From Cladorhizidae sp. MBARI D1340-BT2 (lineage: Eukaryota; Porifera; Demospongiae; Poecilosclerida; Cladorhizidae), in the NCBI GenBank assembly GCA_028752905.1, contig JAQNBH010000002.1:34262596-34326595 (forward strand): DNA of 64,000 nucleotides. Direction: 5' to 3'. Below the pieces are notes generated by a model. The model was not told the DNA's origin. It did no database searches and saw nothing but the letters and a program-made list of their open reading frames with translations. Shown piece by piece: positions 10,901-25,300 of the stretch. Position 1 is the stretch's first letter, and every line of letters begins with the position of its first letter. The position numbers and the translations under genes were made by a program.

Positions 10901-13900
10901 TGTGTTGATAGTCTGAGGTCATGAGTTCTAGCTCTATTTATAAATTCTATTTATAGTTTGATATTTACGGGGTTGCTTTGCTGCTAGTCAGGACTGAGGC
11001 CTGACATTTTGCGCCACCCATTCATGAAGTGGGAGGATTAAAAAGAGTGCTTGCCTGTATGTTGGTGGTGGTAGTGGTGGTGGGGGGGGGGGGAGGGGGG
11101 GAGGCATAGAATTCTTGTCTTCACCCAGAAAAGAAGCCCGAGGGAACACTTTGTAAAGGCTGAATCACAATATGCTACTCGCATTAGTAATGCATCAATT
11201 TAGCGATATTGTGAACATGAAGACATGCGGCTTTGCTTGAGTTGACTTGATTTCTATTCAAATACTGGTCACAACATGTCAGTTGACATGTGTTGGTATG
11301 CTTTATTTGTGTTTGGGTGAGAAAAAAGTTTCTCTAAAGAAGAGATGAATGTTATGTTAATGGAAACAGTGAAGAACTTTCTGAGTATATGACTGTATCT
11401 GGCAAAGAGATTGAAACCTCATTAGTTAATGGATGGAGTTTCATAATTGGCGGCAAATATTGTGAACTACTTGAAGCGAGGCAATATGACCTGAAGTGAC
11501 ACAAAGGCTGAAGCGATACATTGTCAATGTGAAGCAGACTTAGGGCCCATCCCTTCCAGCAAACATTGTCACTTCTGTATGCATAGTCTCACAACTCCTC
11601 CCTTTAATATTGGCAGAGTAACTGGTTGTCCTCCATGAGCAAGAACATATGCAATCTCAGATAACTTTTGAACGTCGCTCTCAAAGATTTGTCCTGAACT
11701 TTTGTAAATTCTGCAGCATCCCAGTAGATTGCTTAGTCTTTGTAAAACCGTCTGTACTTAGTTATTGTTGTTATTGTTGTTGTTGATGATGATGTATTAT
11801 TATTATTATTGTTGTTGTTATTATTATTACCCACATCATTGTTGTTATTATTAACCACATCATTATTGATATTACTAATTACTATTATATTATTATTGCT
11901 GTTGTTGTAGTTCTTTTTACCATCACCATCACTACCATATTATTTGGGGGGGAGGGGGGGGGGGGAGGTTAGAGAGAGACAAAAGAACATTGACTGATCC
12001 CAACTGCCAGCTTCATGTCTGGGGAGCATTCCGGGTCCCCCATTATCCAGCATGTGTTTTTCTTTTCTTTCCTGCTATATATGTATGTAGATTTTTTCAA
12101 TGACATTCTCTATGGTTAACTTAGATTCACTCAGTCAAGTTGATTATATTGAGAATGTCATGCATTGTATCTACTATATCAACTGAGAGTTTGTTTAGAA
12201 TGTAGATTTTGTTAGCTTACCTCTATGGAGCTTATTCTTGTACCAAACTGCAGCTTATTGTATTGGATTTCTAATGATAAAATTGAAATTTGAAATTAAA
12301 CCATAAACATAAGGTTAACTATTTTCCAGGAATATTTTTTTCAGACTGTCCATGTCCTTTGACTGCAAATCAATAAGCTCAGTTTGATATAAAAATCAGC
12401 TCCATTAAGGTAAGCCAAAAATGCTATACAGAGATACATCAAATCTTACACCAAAGAAATCCATCCAGGAGTACCTCTTTACTTCACAGAAAGGAATTCA
12501 GGGGGATTCCACCAAAGCAGAGTAGCTACTGCAGCTCTTATTAGCAGAAAGACTTCCAGAAGCAGAAGTTAAGGCCGGGATGAGACGATCCTTGATGGGA
12601 TTTGCAATTGTCATCCATGAAAAACAAATAATGAATGCAAAGCATTGAGTGAGTGAAGTTGCAATAGAGAAAGAGAGAAAGTCAACTATGATTGTTAGAT
12701 TGCATTGCCCTAGCCATTGTCCTAACTGTAGCATAGCTATTAAACTTGAATAAATATAGTACTAGATGTCAACATTAGCACCTAACCAAGTTGATAGTAT
12801 CATGACCATTATTTATGAATAAATGCTTAATAGTAATTATTCATATGTAGTTAATTGCAATCTGTGCATTTTTCATGATTGTGCTATAGGAAAGTAGCCA
12901 AGAATTATGTATATATATCTTGTTGATTTCCAGCTGATGCAACATTTAAAACACAATGCCCCGCAATGTAATGAGATGAAAAATTATGGAACTGAATGAG
13001 TATGTGGAAGTAGGACTGTGAGATGAGTTTTGGCCCTGCCACGTAATGAGATGAAAAGTTATGAAACTGAATGAACATGTGGAAGTATGGCTGTGAGATG
13101 GGTTTTGTTAAGAATACTTTGAAGCAGTTTCCCTCAAAGATGGGAAGTGCTTTACAGTAAGAGTGATCTCATAAGGTTGTGCTATCTGCAGGAATTCTCG
13201 GACTGCTAAAGGGAAGATCATGCAGAAACTAAAATAAAACCTGTTCAAGTGAGAGTTTGCAATCTTCCCACCTTTTATATGCTATCAATCATTAGCACAT
13301 TTCTCTTCTATTGACTACACATATCAGTTATCCCTCCTATAATTATATGCCAACTTTGTAGCCAGTTCTCTTTGTCCATAGAGAATAGGAATGTGTATGT
13401 TTACCTACCAAGATTGATAATAGTTTCTGCATTATCATGACAAAAAAACACCTCTATGCAATAGCATGGAATAGCTATCAAAATGAATGTCCAGTGTCCT
13501 TTCCTATCAGCTATCAACCATGCTGTGCCTGTTCTCACCCCCTGTACGTCACCAATTTTCTTTCCCCTAGCTTCAAATCTGCTGCTATTTAAAAAAAATC
13601 TTTACCTTTTGCTGTATGACCATTTTCCGTTTATATAAGCGCGCATAAAATAAGGCAGTAAGTCATTCATATTTTTTAATGGGTGAACATATACTGGATA
13701 CATATATAGATTGATATGCCATGTGTGGCAACATTTTCATACATCTTCCCATGAGGGCCTGCGAAAAGCTTATTCAATCCCTTGAACTGGAATACAATTT
13801 TCTGTCTCTTCTGTTCTTCTTGGTCCACATCACACTGTGTTGAGCCCATTGCATCTCCATAGAACACTACCAACATAATTCAATCTGCCTCAACCCAGTA

Positions 13901-16900
13901 TGACATTGGTTCAGTGAGTATCCCCATAGAGCTTTTTTCAACCTATTTCAATCTGCCTCAACCTAGTGTGACATGGATTCAGTATGTTTTCCTATTGTCA
14001 AACCTGCCTAAACCCAGTTTGATATGGATCTACTCTGTGTCCCCATAGAGCTATTGTCAGCCGACCTCAACTTGTATCCATGAAAGATGAGGTTAATCCA
14101 GTGTGGTTGTGTATGGGTCTATATACATTGCCTTGCTTCTGAAGCTCTATGGAGACACACGGTCAACTGAGTGTGATGTTGATCTGTTGTGGGGCTAGAT
14201 TTCATGTATGGCAAGTACATAAATAGCTATATCTTAATTTGATTAGACATGCTTCTACAGTGTATGTTTTTTTGTGCAGTTCCTAACACCCACACAACCA
14301 CACACGTCAACCTACTTCAAACTGCCTCAATTCAGTGTGCTGCTGATCCAATGTGTGTCCACATAGAGCTATTATCAAACTACTTCAACCTGCCTCAATC
14401 CATTGTACTATTGATCTCCTGTGTGTGTCCCAACCCCATAGAGCTGCATTGTCTGACTAATTCAACCTGGTACATTGGTGGATGTTATAATTGGCTTCCT
14501 TAATAATCACATAGGTACTCTATTGTTCGTGAACAACCGACATTTTGGTTTGACTTGAGAACATATGACGTAAGTTAAAATATCACATTTATATATTTTT
14601 TCATAGGAGTGCCTCTCCAATTGTAACCCAATATATAGCTCAGTGTAAATAAGAGCTGTTTCTCCAACTGCAACCACATCAAGGTAGTAAACTGGCAGAC
14701 CTGAAAACCATAAAAAGAGTGGGGGGGGGGAACTACTTGAAATTTATCATTATATCATGACCCTTCCCTGAGGTAGTAAACCAGCAACCCCCCTACCCTA
14801 CCAAAAAATATTAAAATCCATGGATTTTGACCTTAGGATCTTGTATCTATCTATGTATTTATCAATCTCCTTTTTCAACTTGTGACCCATGGTTCATTCC
14901 CTATAATTACCAGAAAACTCAAAATTGTCAAAAAGGCATCGCTGGGACTAATCTGTTTCTTAAACCCTTTACCGGACAAGTGTAATGAATCCGTGACACA
15001 ATTAATTGGGTGTGGAGGATGGTCATCATGGATATAGGACTTGCATATTAGTAGTGGTTAGGACAAGCATCACAAAAATGTGACGGGCTTCTTCTTTATG
15101 ACCACCCCTTTACTACCTACCACAACTACTAATCAATATGTCTCCCGCCTTTCATTGCCAGAGACATGGCTCCCAAAAGGTTCAGCTACCAGCTCCAGCA
15201 AGTAGCTTTTTCTAACTAATTATTACATAATACATTAAATATTGTTGATCATGTCTTGTATAGATACCGATGTGGAGACTGAGAGAGTGAGTATAAAAAA
15301 TATATATGTAGAGAGTAGCATTCAGGAGTTCAGGTTGCAGAGAATTTCTGTTATTGGAAGTTGAACTGACTGGGAGAGAGAGAACCAAGCAGAGAATGGC
15401 TGCCTTAGCTTCAAGTGAACACTTGTACATCTATTATGATCAAGAAAGAGAAGTATAATATATATGATAGATAATTAGCGAGTGAGTGAAGCAAGCCCTC
15501 AAAGGGGAGTTGGAAAGCATGATCTTGCGGCATGGCGTATGTGTGTATGTTTCTTAACAATGTATGTATGTATGCATGTACGTATGTATTCATTTACGTT
15601 GTCTTAAATAATGCTGGATTGAGAGAAAACAACTAGCTGGAGGAACAGGTTGCAATGCAAGTGAGGATTGTGCTGCTTATGCAGAAAACTGAGCTATGTT
15701 GAACTGGTTCAATACTCGGTGGATTTACCCTGGAAGCTGCAGGTATGATTATGATTTGTACAGAACTTTTATCTGAAATATTTATAGAAATGGCCAAGTA
15801 TTAGATTTTAGGTTGTGGTAAAATGATCATTTCACAGGGAATCCTTCCCAAGATAACAAGCAGGCCTCCGTGCACACTGTGCTGGCCCAGTAGTGTGCCA
15901 TGAATGCTCAGTTAAGCTTTATGATTCTGGAAATGATAATGACTCCATCCTGCACTGGCCGAAGGGGAGAAGTATGTGTTGTGTGCGTGTGTGTGTGTGT
16001 CTGTGTTTGTGTGCGTCTGTCTGTGTTTGTGTGTGTGTCTGTGTTTGTGTGTGTGTGTCTGTGTTTGTGTTGTGTGTTCTATCATACCATTTCTCTATCT
16101 ATCAGGTTAATCTACCCAACTACATATTTAAAATGATTTGTGTTCAACATCAGATGTAGTTTATTTTTATAGACATCATTGCTAGCTAGTGTTTGGCATC
16201 ATCCACCATCGAGAAACTTCCTTAGGCCCAATAAACCGTCTACCTTCCATTTTTCCATCTTTCTACAATGGAAGGAGTGCCATAAAAGTATGCCATTAGC
16301 TAAACATTGAAGATTGCCTTTGAGATCTAGAAGCTTGAAATCAACACTAAAGTGTGTCACACTATATACAATGGAGCACTTGAGCTGCTGCAAACCTCAT
16401 CTACAGCTATAACTGCTGCATTGTACATGATCAAAAGAAAGAAACCATCAGATTAACTACTAACTTTCAAGAGCCCACAGCTTAGTTTAGCTTGAGCTAC
16501 TCAACTTACTTTTTGTGGTTTTCAATTCAGCTCTTGACTGCTGGGAGAAAGCTATAGCTACAAACCACAGCTGTATTAGTAGCTGCACTTGTCTGGGCTT
16601 GGACCAAAGAAGGAAGTGTACTGTGAAAAACTAAAACGCAAGCTGCTGCAGCACTCCTCTAAGCCACACAGATTTAGCACTGTCTAGATATGGAGATGTG
16701 ATTAGTTTGGAAATAGTTGCCATGCAGATTATTGTGTGCATGTCTAAAAAGCTATGTGCACAGCTGCTGATTTTAAGCAAAACAGCCATCTGTTTGATCT
16801 TCCAGAATGGATTTTTTTTTAATTGACTTCAGAAAAGGAGAGAGGGAGAGAAAAGTCAAATCCTACTTCTGAAACAACCGAACAAAGGGAGCAGAGATTT

Positions 16901-19301
16901 TGAAGAAACGAGCGTAAAAAATCATGGGATAATCACGGCAGCCCACAGTGGAGAAGCCTTCTTAGGATCAGGTGAATTTTTATTCTGATTTAGACACTCT
17001 ATTCATCAACATACTCTAGCTATGGACACATTTGCTTGAATGTGAAGTAAAGCATTCCCATTTTTCCCGGGACAATTTCTTTGCTGAAACGATGTACAAA
17101 GTAGAGAGATCAGCTGTAATGTCTGTTAAATGTTATATGATGGCAGATAGAGGCACACATTTGGCATGTTTAAAACAATCCACACCTCAGGTTGATATTG
17201 TCATGAATAGACCTGACTACATCACTCTACTGCGAACCTAAGTTTTAATGCTGGAACCATCCACATTTATGGTATTATGGTATATTAGATCCACTCATTA
17301 GAGAAGAAGGATGATAGCCTTGTGTAAAACCATGCACAGTATAGGTAGCTCCATTATAAATCTATGCTAGCTTTTCACATTCAAAACAAAATAGGTCAAC
17401 GATATCATGCCTGATCTTGCCGGGTGTTTTATAATATTCTGTCCATTCTATAATAATCCGTAACTTCCCTGTGTTACAAACACTTACCCATACACATACA
17501 TACCACACACACACACACACACACACGATCATACACTTTCATATACACACACACTCACTCAAACACATATACAACATACATACACACTCATACAAATGCA
17601 CACACAGACTTCGAATTTCGTATCTTTGACTGAGGATGGTACAGTTACTGCATCAACTGTTGCTACTCCTGCAAATACTTCAACTCCTGAATCTTCTACA
17701 ACTTCAACATCTCCTGCAGCTCGTGGAACCCCTGCAGCTCCTGATACTCTGGATACCGAGGTGGAATTAAGAGACAGGGTCAGTAGAGTTATAGTTACAT
17801 GATATTCCGTAAGTGTATAGGCTGGTTATGTATATGTTATTGTATCAATGGTCACAATCTTGTTATTATATGGATTGGTCACATGATAAATAGGTTTATC
17901 ACAGGATATGTTATAATTGTATTAGCCACTAAATAACCTATGCAGGCTAGTCATGTTGTCATCAGTGTTTAGGACGGTCATTATTACATATACACACACT
18001 ACAGCATATTCAGCAAGTAGAGCTAGCTTAGTCTCACAAGCCACACTCTCTCACAAGCTAGCTATGAGATTGTACTGACCTCACTTCTTTTCCTCTTGAC
18101 CACTTCAACTTTCCTGTTATCTAGAGTGATCATTTCAGATTGTAGAGAATCTGAATCCTGTGGAGTCAGGGAGTCTATCTCTTGGCTTCAAATATTTGTG
18201 AAGAGAATCAGCAGCGTCATAAGATAGTCCACACCACACAAAGTGATATTATTTTATGTGTTTTTGTCGCAGTTAAATATTCAAGTACATGTATATACTT
18301 TGGGATAACAGTAACCATGAAAAAATATTTCAACCCTGAAATTAAGCCAAATTACGGTATGTCATTAATATTTAGTGTTGTCACATGATATCTCATTTGT
18401 GTATCGTGTGACAACATGATGATAGGTCAACATGTAATGTTATTCCAGAACATAGTGACATGAATATATTTAACTTGTGACATATTCCTTGTTGTTGCTG
18501 CAGGATGGGAACATGTTTAATCAGCTAGTCCTATCAGAACCTACTGGCTGTGAGATATCCTTGTGCTTCACATACGTCAGCATAGTGCGGAAGGTGGATG
18601 ACCAGGATTACCTCAGTATCTACATGGAAGGGGAAACTTCAGCTTGGGTTGCTGTAGGCTTCAGTGAAACTCGTAATATGGTGAGCATTATGTGGAGTTC
18701 CAGTAGGTTTGCCAGCCCCTTTGACCCTTGACCTTCCATGGCCTGACACTTTCTTTCTTGTGTTTTTTTTACAGTTGCTGTTATTAATTAGTCATTTTAT
18801 CAGAAAAAAATAGATGTGCAGTTGAAGCTCACTGATCCTGGCAGTGTAGGACCAAGAGGTGCCTGTAACTTAGAAATAGCCTGTATAACTCTGAGATAAC
18901 TTATTCCAACATGAAGTACATGTAGGTGTGGCTAAACACTGCACACATACACCATAACATACAATGCAAATAATACATTTATGAGGCAGGCATGATTAAA
19001 TACCAAAAAAGGAGTCTTTTTTATTTTCATGGTCTGGACTCTTTTATCCCTCCTTTCTTACAAGCAAAAGGTGTACTGGGTCAGTATCTGCTGGCCTTCT
19101 GGCCACTTCAAAGCAGTCTGAATTGGGCAACTAGACGTAGTAACCAGCAATAAAACCAGATTTACAGATCAATTGTGCAAAGCAGTTTCTTAGCCCGCAC
19201 CAGGAATCCATAAACGCAAAATCCCCTCCCAATCTGCCTAGCAGACAGAATTGCCCAGAACTTCAACAACCAGATAAGCTAGGTTCCTTTCGCTTGCTAT
19301 G

Positions 19302-19337
<36 letters not shown>

Positions 19338-22300
19338 CAGAGATAATTATGAAATTTTGAAATCTCAATAACATTTAAAAAAAATATTAAAAAATTAATT
19401 AAATAAGAATAATTACTAACAAACCAATGAATTTTCCCCAAAATTCAGGATATATTTGAAAAAACTTTCTGTATTCTCCACCAACATGGGTGCTACCACA
19501 AATTGGTGGCAGCTATTGTAAAGCACCTAATATATGAATGGCAATCTGATATCAAGAACAGATATATAATATGTGACCTTCCATGTGAAAAAGGTACTTC
19601 GTGCATTATTCTTGAAAATTGAGTTTTTCACATTTCTGTAATGTCCACATAATGAAATTTCAGAAAACTTAATTAGTTTGGTGGCATTAATTAGAATAAA
19701 ATGTATATGGTTAAAATGGCTTGTAAGTATATACAAAGCTAAGGAGATCAAACAATGAAAATTTTTAACAGAGTTTATAATACATTTACACAAAGTATGA
19801 AAGCAAGTTACGACATCCTTATGCCTTTACATGTTCTTTTAGTATGTCCGATTTTATGGCACACCAAACATTTCCTTTTTTCACGGTCACTTGCTGCTTC
19901 TGTGGCTGTTTGAGAGACTGTTAACTCTGCAGATGTACTGCTTACCATTGTCGGTTTGCTTTTAGCTCCAGGCTTTGGACAGCTTGCATAGGGCATGTGA
20001 AATCAGCTGAGAGAACACTTTAAAAAAGGGTGGATTTGTTCATAAAGATACCATTGACGTTGTTCATCTCTGTGGCATATATACCAGCATCAAGGATGAA
20101 CTGATGTTCAACCTTCAGTACAAATACAGTATCATCTGTTGACAATACAGTTTCTCTCACTGTAACTACACCCGGTTTCTTAGCATCAAAAACGAACCTA
20201 TGATACTGCAGGATATTAGGAATCGGTTTGAAGAATTGCTGAAGGAACATCATCCATTTATAAAGATTCACATGCTTACATCCTGTAAGGTCTCTGATAA
20301 GTTGTGCTTTGTTCTGCTTTGTAATGGTAGAGTGGGTAGACTCATTGACAACTGCAGACAAGTGGTTAATGGTGTCCACACATGATCTACTATAGCAATT
20401 CTCCCAAAGAACCTGTCTGGAGCAAACTTTGTGTGTCTAACCAGCATAAATGACAGTTCAGCAGTTACATCCATCACCCTCTAGTAAATATTGGACATTT
20501 GCATTATTTTTATTTTGCCCTATCTGCATGAAAAACAACATTGTTCTCACCACAGCCATACTTCTCCAGATAATGATGAACAAGACTGATCGTACAATCA
20601 GCTCCTTTTCCATGTTTCTCTGCCTCAGCAATTAAGTAGTTCACTTGTTCACTTTTCCCCTCACAGCATACACAAAATATTCCACACTTGCGTGCAGTTT
20701 TAAAATATGCTGGTCCTGTTTGTTGTGAATCCAAAGGAAAATGAACCTGCTGAGCAAAATCATATGAATAATGCATGAAGCATACATTTTTACTGTCATC
20801 CAGGTAAGCCTTCCAAGAGAATCCTTGGCCTTTTCACATTGCTCTCGATAGTAATGTCTTGCTTCCCTGGCTCTAAAGTGTAAAGATGCCTTTTGGTACC
20901 TCTCTTTTCTTACATGTTCAGGCGTTGGTCTACTTTCATGGTAGACAAGTTGTTTTGTTGACACCTATAACAAAGATCACTCGCTGGCTTCATTACAGGT
21001 GTAAATTGTAACATCGTTGACTTGCTCAAAGGTACATGTGTGCTTGCTACCCTACCAGTATTGCAATGTTTAGTCAGTGTCAAGCCTTTTTTGTACAGTT
21101 CCAAAACACGCAAGTATCAGTTATGACTAATGCAGTGCACAAAAAGGAAAGTATCCTGGCAAATTTTAACTCCATGAAAGTAGAAGCTAGAAACAGGCCT
21201 AGTACATGCATTTTCCCCAAGTACAGTTCAGAAAAAGTGAACCCGAGACATGATCACCAAGTCTAGCTCATTATGTGAAAGTTCAAAACATGACTGTCTA
21301 CAATTACGAATGGCATCAGCTGAAAGTGTCAGACAACAAGGCTTATTTCACAGGGAATGACAATTACATGCGTCTGAGAGGAATTTCTTAATTCTGCCTT
21401 CCTCTTGTAAGTCACTTTCTCTTGCTTCAACCTCCACAGAATCCCATGGTAAAAAGATTTGCTCCTCTTCATCACTCTCCACTTCAGACATGATGAAGGA
21501 GCTATCAGTATCTTTCACCATGGCTTTGCTGTTGTATATCAGGTGCTCCATACTCATGTTCAAGCTCTAAAAAGTATTGTTCCAGGGCCAGAACTTCTTC
21601 TATTAAAGCATTTGAAGGTCTGGTAACTTCTGCTGCCATCCCTAAATAACCAACAAACTTCAAAATGCTGTAGCTCCAAAACTAATGCAGCTACACTGGT
21701 CAATGTTATAAAGAGCATTTCCTGCCTCTGCAGTGTTACATTCTTAAGGCTTTGCTTGTAATAACAGGCTAGTAATAGCTGGGCAAACTGGAAATTACTT
21801 TACTACGCAATTTCTCAATATATTTTTTTCTTCATTTTTAAACCATAATAATAATGTACAAGCTACCAAAAATTGGATTTCCACGTGAAGTACCTTTTCA
21901 CGTGGAAGGTCACATATTAGCATGAAGGAAACACAATATTGTAATCAGTTCATATACAGCAAGAATAAGTGTCACAAGTTTGCACATTATTTCTAACAAG
22001 TGAAACGATAACATTCCCTCTTATGCTCATAAGTACCCTGGTGATGTTCGTCAGAGGGAGGACTTCAGATTCCGTGCTCTCCACTTTTTGCTGCGGAAAG
22101 TAAAGAATTATGAAAATTGCAAGTTAATTGCTACCGCTATTGCTGACCATTATCAACATCATTATTTTGTATATAGCTGCCTTTCAAGTTTACCTCAGAC
22201 CAACTGGTAACCTGCCAAAACCACATTGTGATACCAGCTGCTCAAATTATTAAATACACATGTGCATAATATACCCGAGATCAAGTATGTCCGAAAAAAG

Positions 22301-25300
22301 GTAAATACCAACTTACCAACTGCTTATATTGACAGGGATCTCACAGATAGACATTTTAACTTACAACAAATTGCCAAGAAAGAAAGAGATACTTTGGAAG
22401 AATACAAAAAAAATTCTAATATAGATCCACAACACTAAGCAGTGAGCAGGTGTTTATAGTCCTTTCCAAATTTGCGATATATTCTGAAGAAATTTTATTC
22501 GTGGTAACCATTGCAAATACATCACCCAAGAAATATTTCTTTAGTGGAGAAATTTTTTCACCATCATTGTATCATGCATTGCCAACACGAGGGAGATGCA
22601 GCCTGTCACCCTTCATTTTGTGGCATCAGGTTTTCATCACAGTGACAGTACTATGCTGGCCTACTTCTACACAATTGCATATAGGAAATTTGAATGATTT
22701 CCCAATAAATAAGCCCACTGGGTTATTAGATGAATGTGATAACCAAATCATGCTTGTCTTACTTACAGGAGAGCAAGAACCCTCAAGCAAACCTCTTCCA
22801 TCCCTGACTTTTGCAATTAAAATTTATACCCTGTCGTCCAGTTCTTTCCAAGCAAAAAAAAGACTGATCACATTTTTAGAGTACGAGTTATAACATCATC
22901 TACACCAGGACCTCTTCTATTCTCTCCCACACCACCAAATAAGCTTTCTTCGGGGAATAGACCATGGTATTGGTGACTTTACCTCCAATTCACCTGGAGA
23001 AAAAAAGCTAATATGCCATGTTCTCTGTATCTACCTATGTCTACATACATGCTTAGGATGTTCCTAGGTAAATATAGAATATATGTATCTACATGCATAC
23101 AAATGATGTAAGTACTGTAGGAACTCTCCTCATGCAGGGTCGTTTTTCTTCTTCTGGATGCTGGTACTGTTCAAGTCTGCTTCAATTTCTTATTTTCCTG
23201 AACAATCATTCTTGGGTTAATGGTCAGTCACAGTGACCCATTGGGATCAGCAATCCATCTCCGGGGTTTCAGATAAAGCTGAAGAGAGTTATGAAGATCA
23301 AGTACAAACATGTACCATTGCTCTCTTGCACATTTACATGCACATTTACACAACACAAAAACATTAACTATTCATAATATTAATTTTTGTAGTAGTTACT
23401 CTCAGAGGGTAGATACATATAAGTGGGGAAATATAATGACTCGAGGAGCATTGTGGCTCTGGTGAGTTCTATACAATCAATATTTGTTTTCAAGATTTAG
23501 CATGGGTGTTTCTAATATGTAGAGTACTCAAATTTAATATTAATACTTCATGCCAAATTTGATATTAAATTGGAATTAGATTACAAAATTGTAATCAATA
23601 CATATTTAATATTAACAATAATCCAAAATTAAAATTAATTTGTATTTAATTATTAATGTCCAAAATTTAATATTAACCATCATGTATTCTTGCCATTTTT
23701 CTCTACAGTTTTCCGCAGATGTTCTGGCCTGTAATCGTGACCCTACTAGTGACAGGATTGTCGCTGTAGATACGTGGAACATGGCTAGGGATAACAGAGG
23801 GAATGAATTCGATGATAACCAAGATGACATCAGTCTGCTAGCAGGGATGTTTTCAAATGGCAGGATAAGATGCCTGTATGTATCCAATCTAATTCATAGT
23901 CCATGTCAGACATTAATTAGAGGGGGTATGATGCAGGTATCTGGTAGACTACAAGAGGTGCTGTAATGAAATTTATACCTGATTTACGCACAATTACAAA
24001 CTAAAGAAAACAACAACAATAACCCCAATAACAACAACAACAACAAAAAAGAAGTCAAATGTTCCCCAAACCACTTGGCCGATTGCCCAGAGAACCCAGC
24101 AATGAATCAGCATTGCCACAGATAATTATGTTAACAAAAGATAGAGCTTTATATGGACTTTATAATATGATGGGGTGGAAATATTATTGAGTAAATTATA
24201 AGGAAAATAGTTGACATCATTAATTTCTGCAAAGTCTCTCCAAAATTAGAACATCAGTAAGTTGTTGTGTCAGCAGCTCCCATGTTACATGATAAAACTA
24301 CACCTGAAGTGGTACCAACAAGGTTGTCTATGACAATTTTCTAATAAGCGGACTACTCTTTTGAAGAGGTCACCGTCTTCAAGTCATATGGAACATATTC
24401 CTGTATTTTGCTGAAGTTAAATGTTTTATTTAATCGAGCAAATACATTTTGAGGTTTCTAAAAATTTACAGTAATCTTCACAATCATCTTCCCGCAAAAC
24501 TAACTCTGTGAATTATTGAAAATCCCTTTATAAAATAAAATTAAACTATTCACTACAACAAAAATAATGTGTGACTTTGAGTGGGTTAGAGTCATAGTCA
24601 GGACGTAAGAATATTGACATTAAACATTTTTAGGTACCATTTATTACAATAAGATATTTGAGCCAACCACAAAACAAGTTTGAATACTATTGACATGCTC
24701 ATCTTGAGAGCTTCACAGAGAGTTAACAGAACCATGGTAAATGATGGAAGGATGCACAAAACAGGATACCATTATCGTAGTATTGTTCTCATGTTCAATA
24801 GCAAGCGGCACTTATGCTGTTGATTTGTGGTGTTTTCTTGCTGTGCTATTTCACTTCCTCCATTTTTTGGGTTTGCTGTCCCAAGAGGTGTGTTTTTGTA
24901 TCTAGCAACCAAATACCAGTGGAAATGCTATCTAATGATGTATGGTTGCTATGGACTCTGTGCGCATGCAGATTAACTGAGGAGGGGTTAAAGTCAAGGG
25001 CTCTTACTTTACTACATACAGCATTCTAGAGCTGTGAATTTGTATAATTTTCTCAGGTAGATGTTTGTCATGATTAGCTCTGGTCCCATTGTCATTACAA
25101 AGGATTTTTGTTATGCCCCCCCCCCCCCCCCCCCCCCCTTGCAGTTGGCTCTGATCTCACTGTTAATACAGAGATTCTTTATTATGTGCCCATTTCTCTG
25201 TGTGAAGTTCTTGTTTTATTGCTGTTATAAAGACTACATATTCACGGACATACAATGAACTTGCTCATTATTCAGAATAACGTGTGCATGCACCATTGGT

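Larger units (their letters stand above)
5160..11006 (-). mobile_element. LTR retrotransposon L2, complete ends, decayed, IN before RT
   Basis: A 5847-bp insertion with two related LTRs (5160-5642 and 10546-11006), a primer site, a polypurine tract and a perfect 5-bp duplication TTTTG (5155-5159 and 11007-11011). Read right to left the order is gag, protease, integrase, reverse transcriptase, RNase H. The proteins are Ty3/gypsy-like (YRLALAWRDQ, MPFGLRNAP, YSATEIECLA) but integrase precedes RT, as in Gmr1-type elements. The element has many frameshifts and an RT deletion, so it is inactive. The LTRs differ by several indels and substitutions, so the insertion is not recent. It lies in intron A-B of the Reeler-DOMON gene, opposite to it. 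Confidence 0.9.
11007..14514 (+). other. Remainder of intron A-B
   Basis: Intron sequence without recognisable genes. It contains G-rich runs (11079-11103, 11945-11967), an imperfect TTG/TTA tract, a short tandem duplication and a degenerate tandem array, listed separately. Confidence 0.6.

Noticed and set aside
22450..22893. 147-codon plus-strand ORF in intron D-E
   Set aside because: No recognisable motif, AT-rich flanks and no conserved neighbour; chance ORF cannot be excluded.
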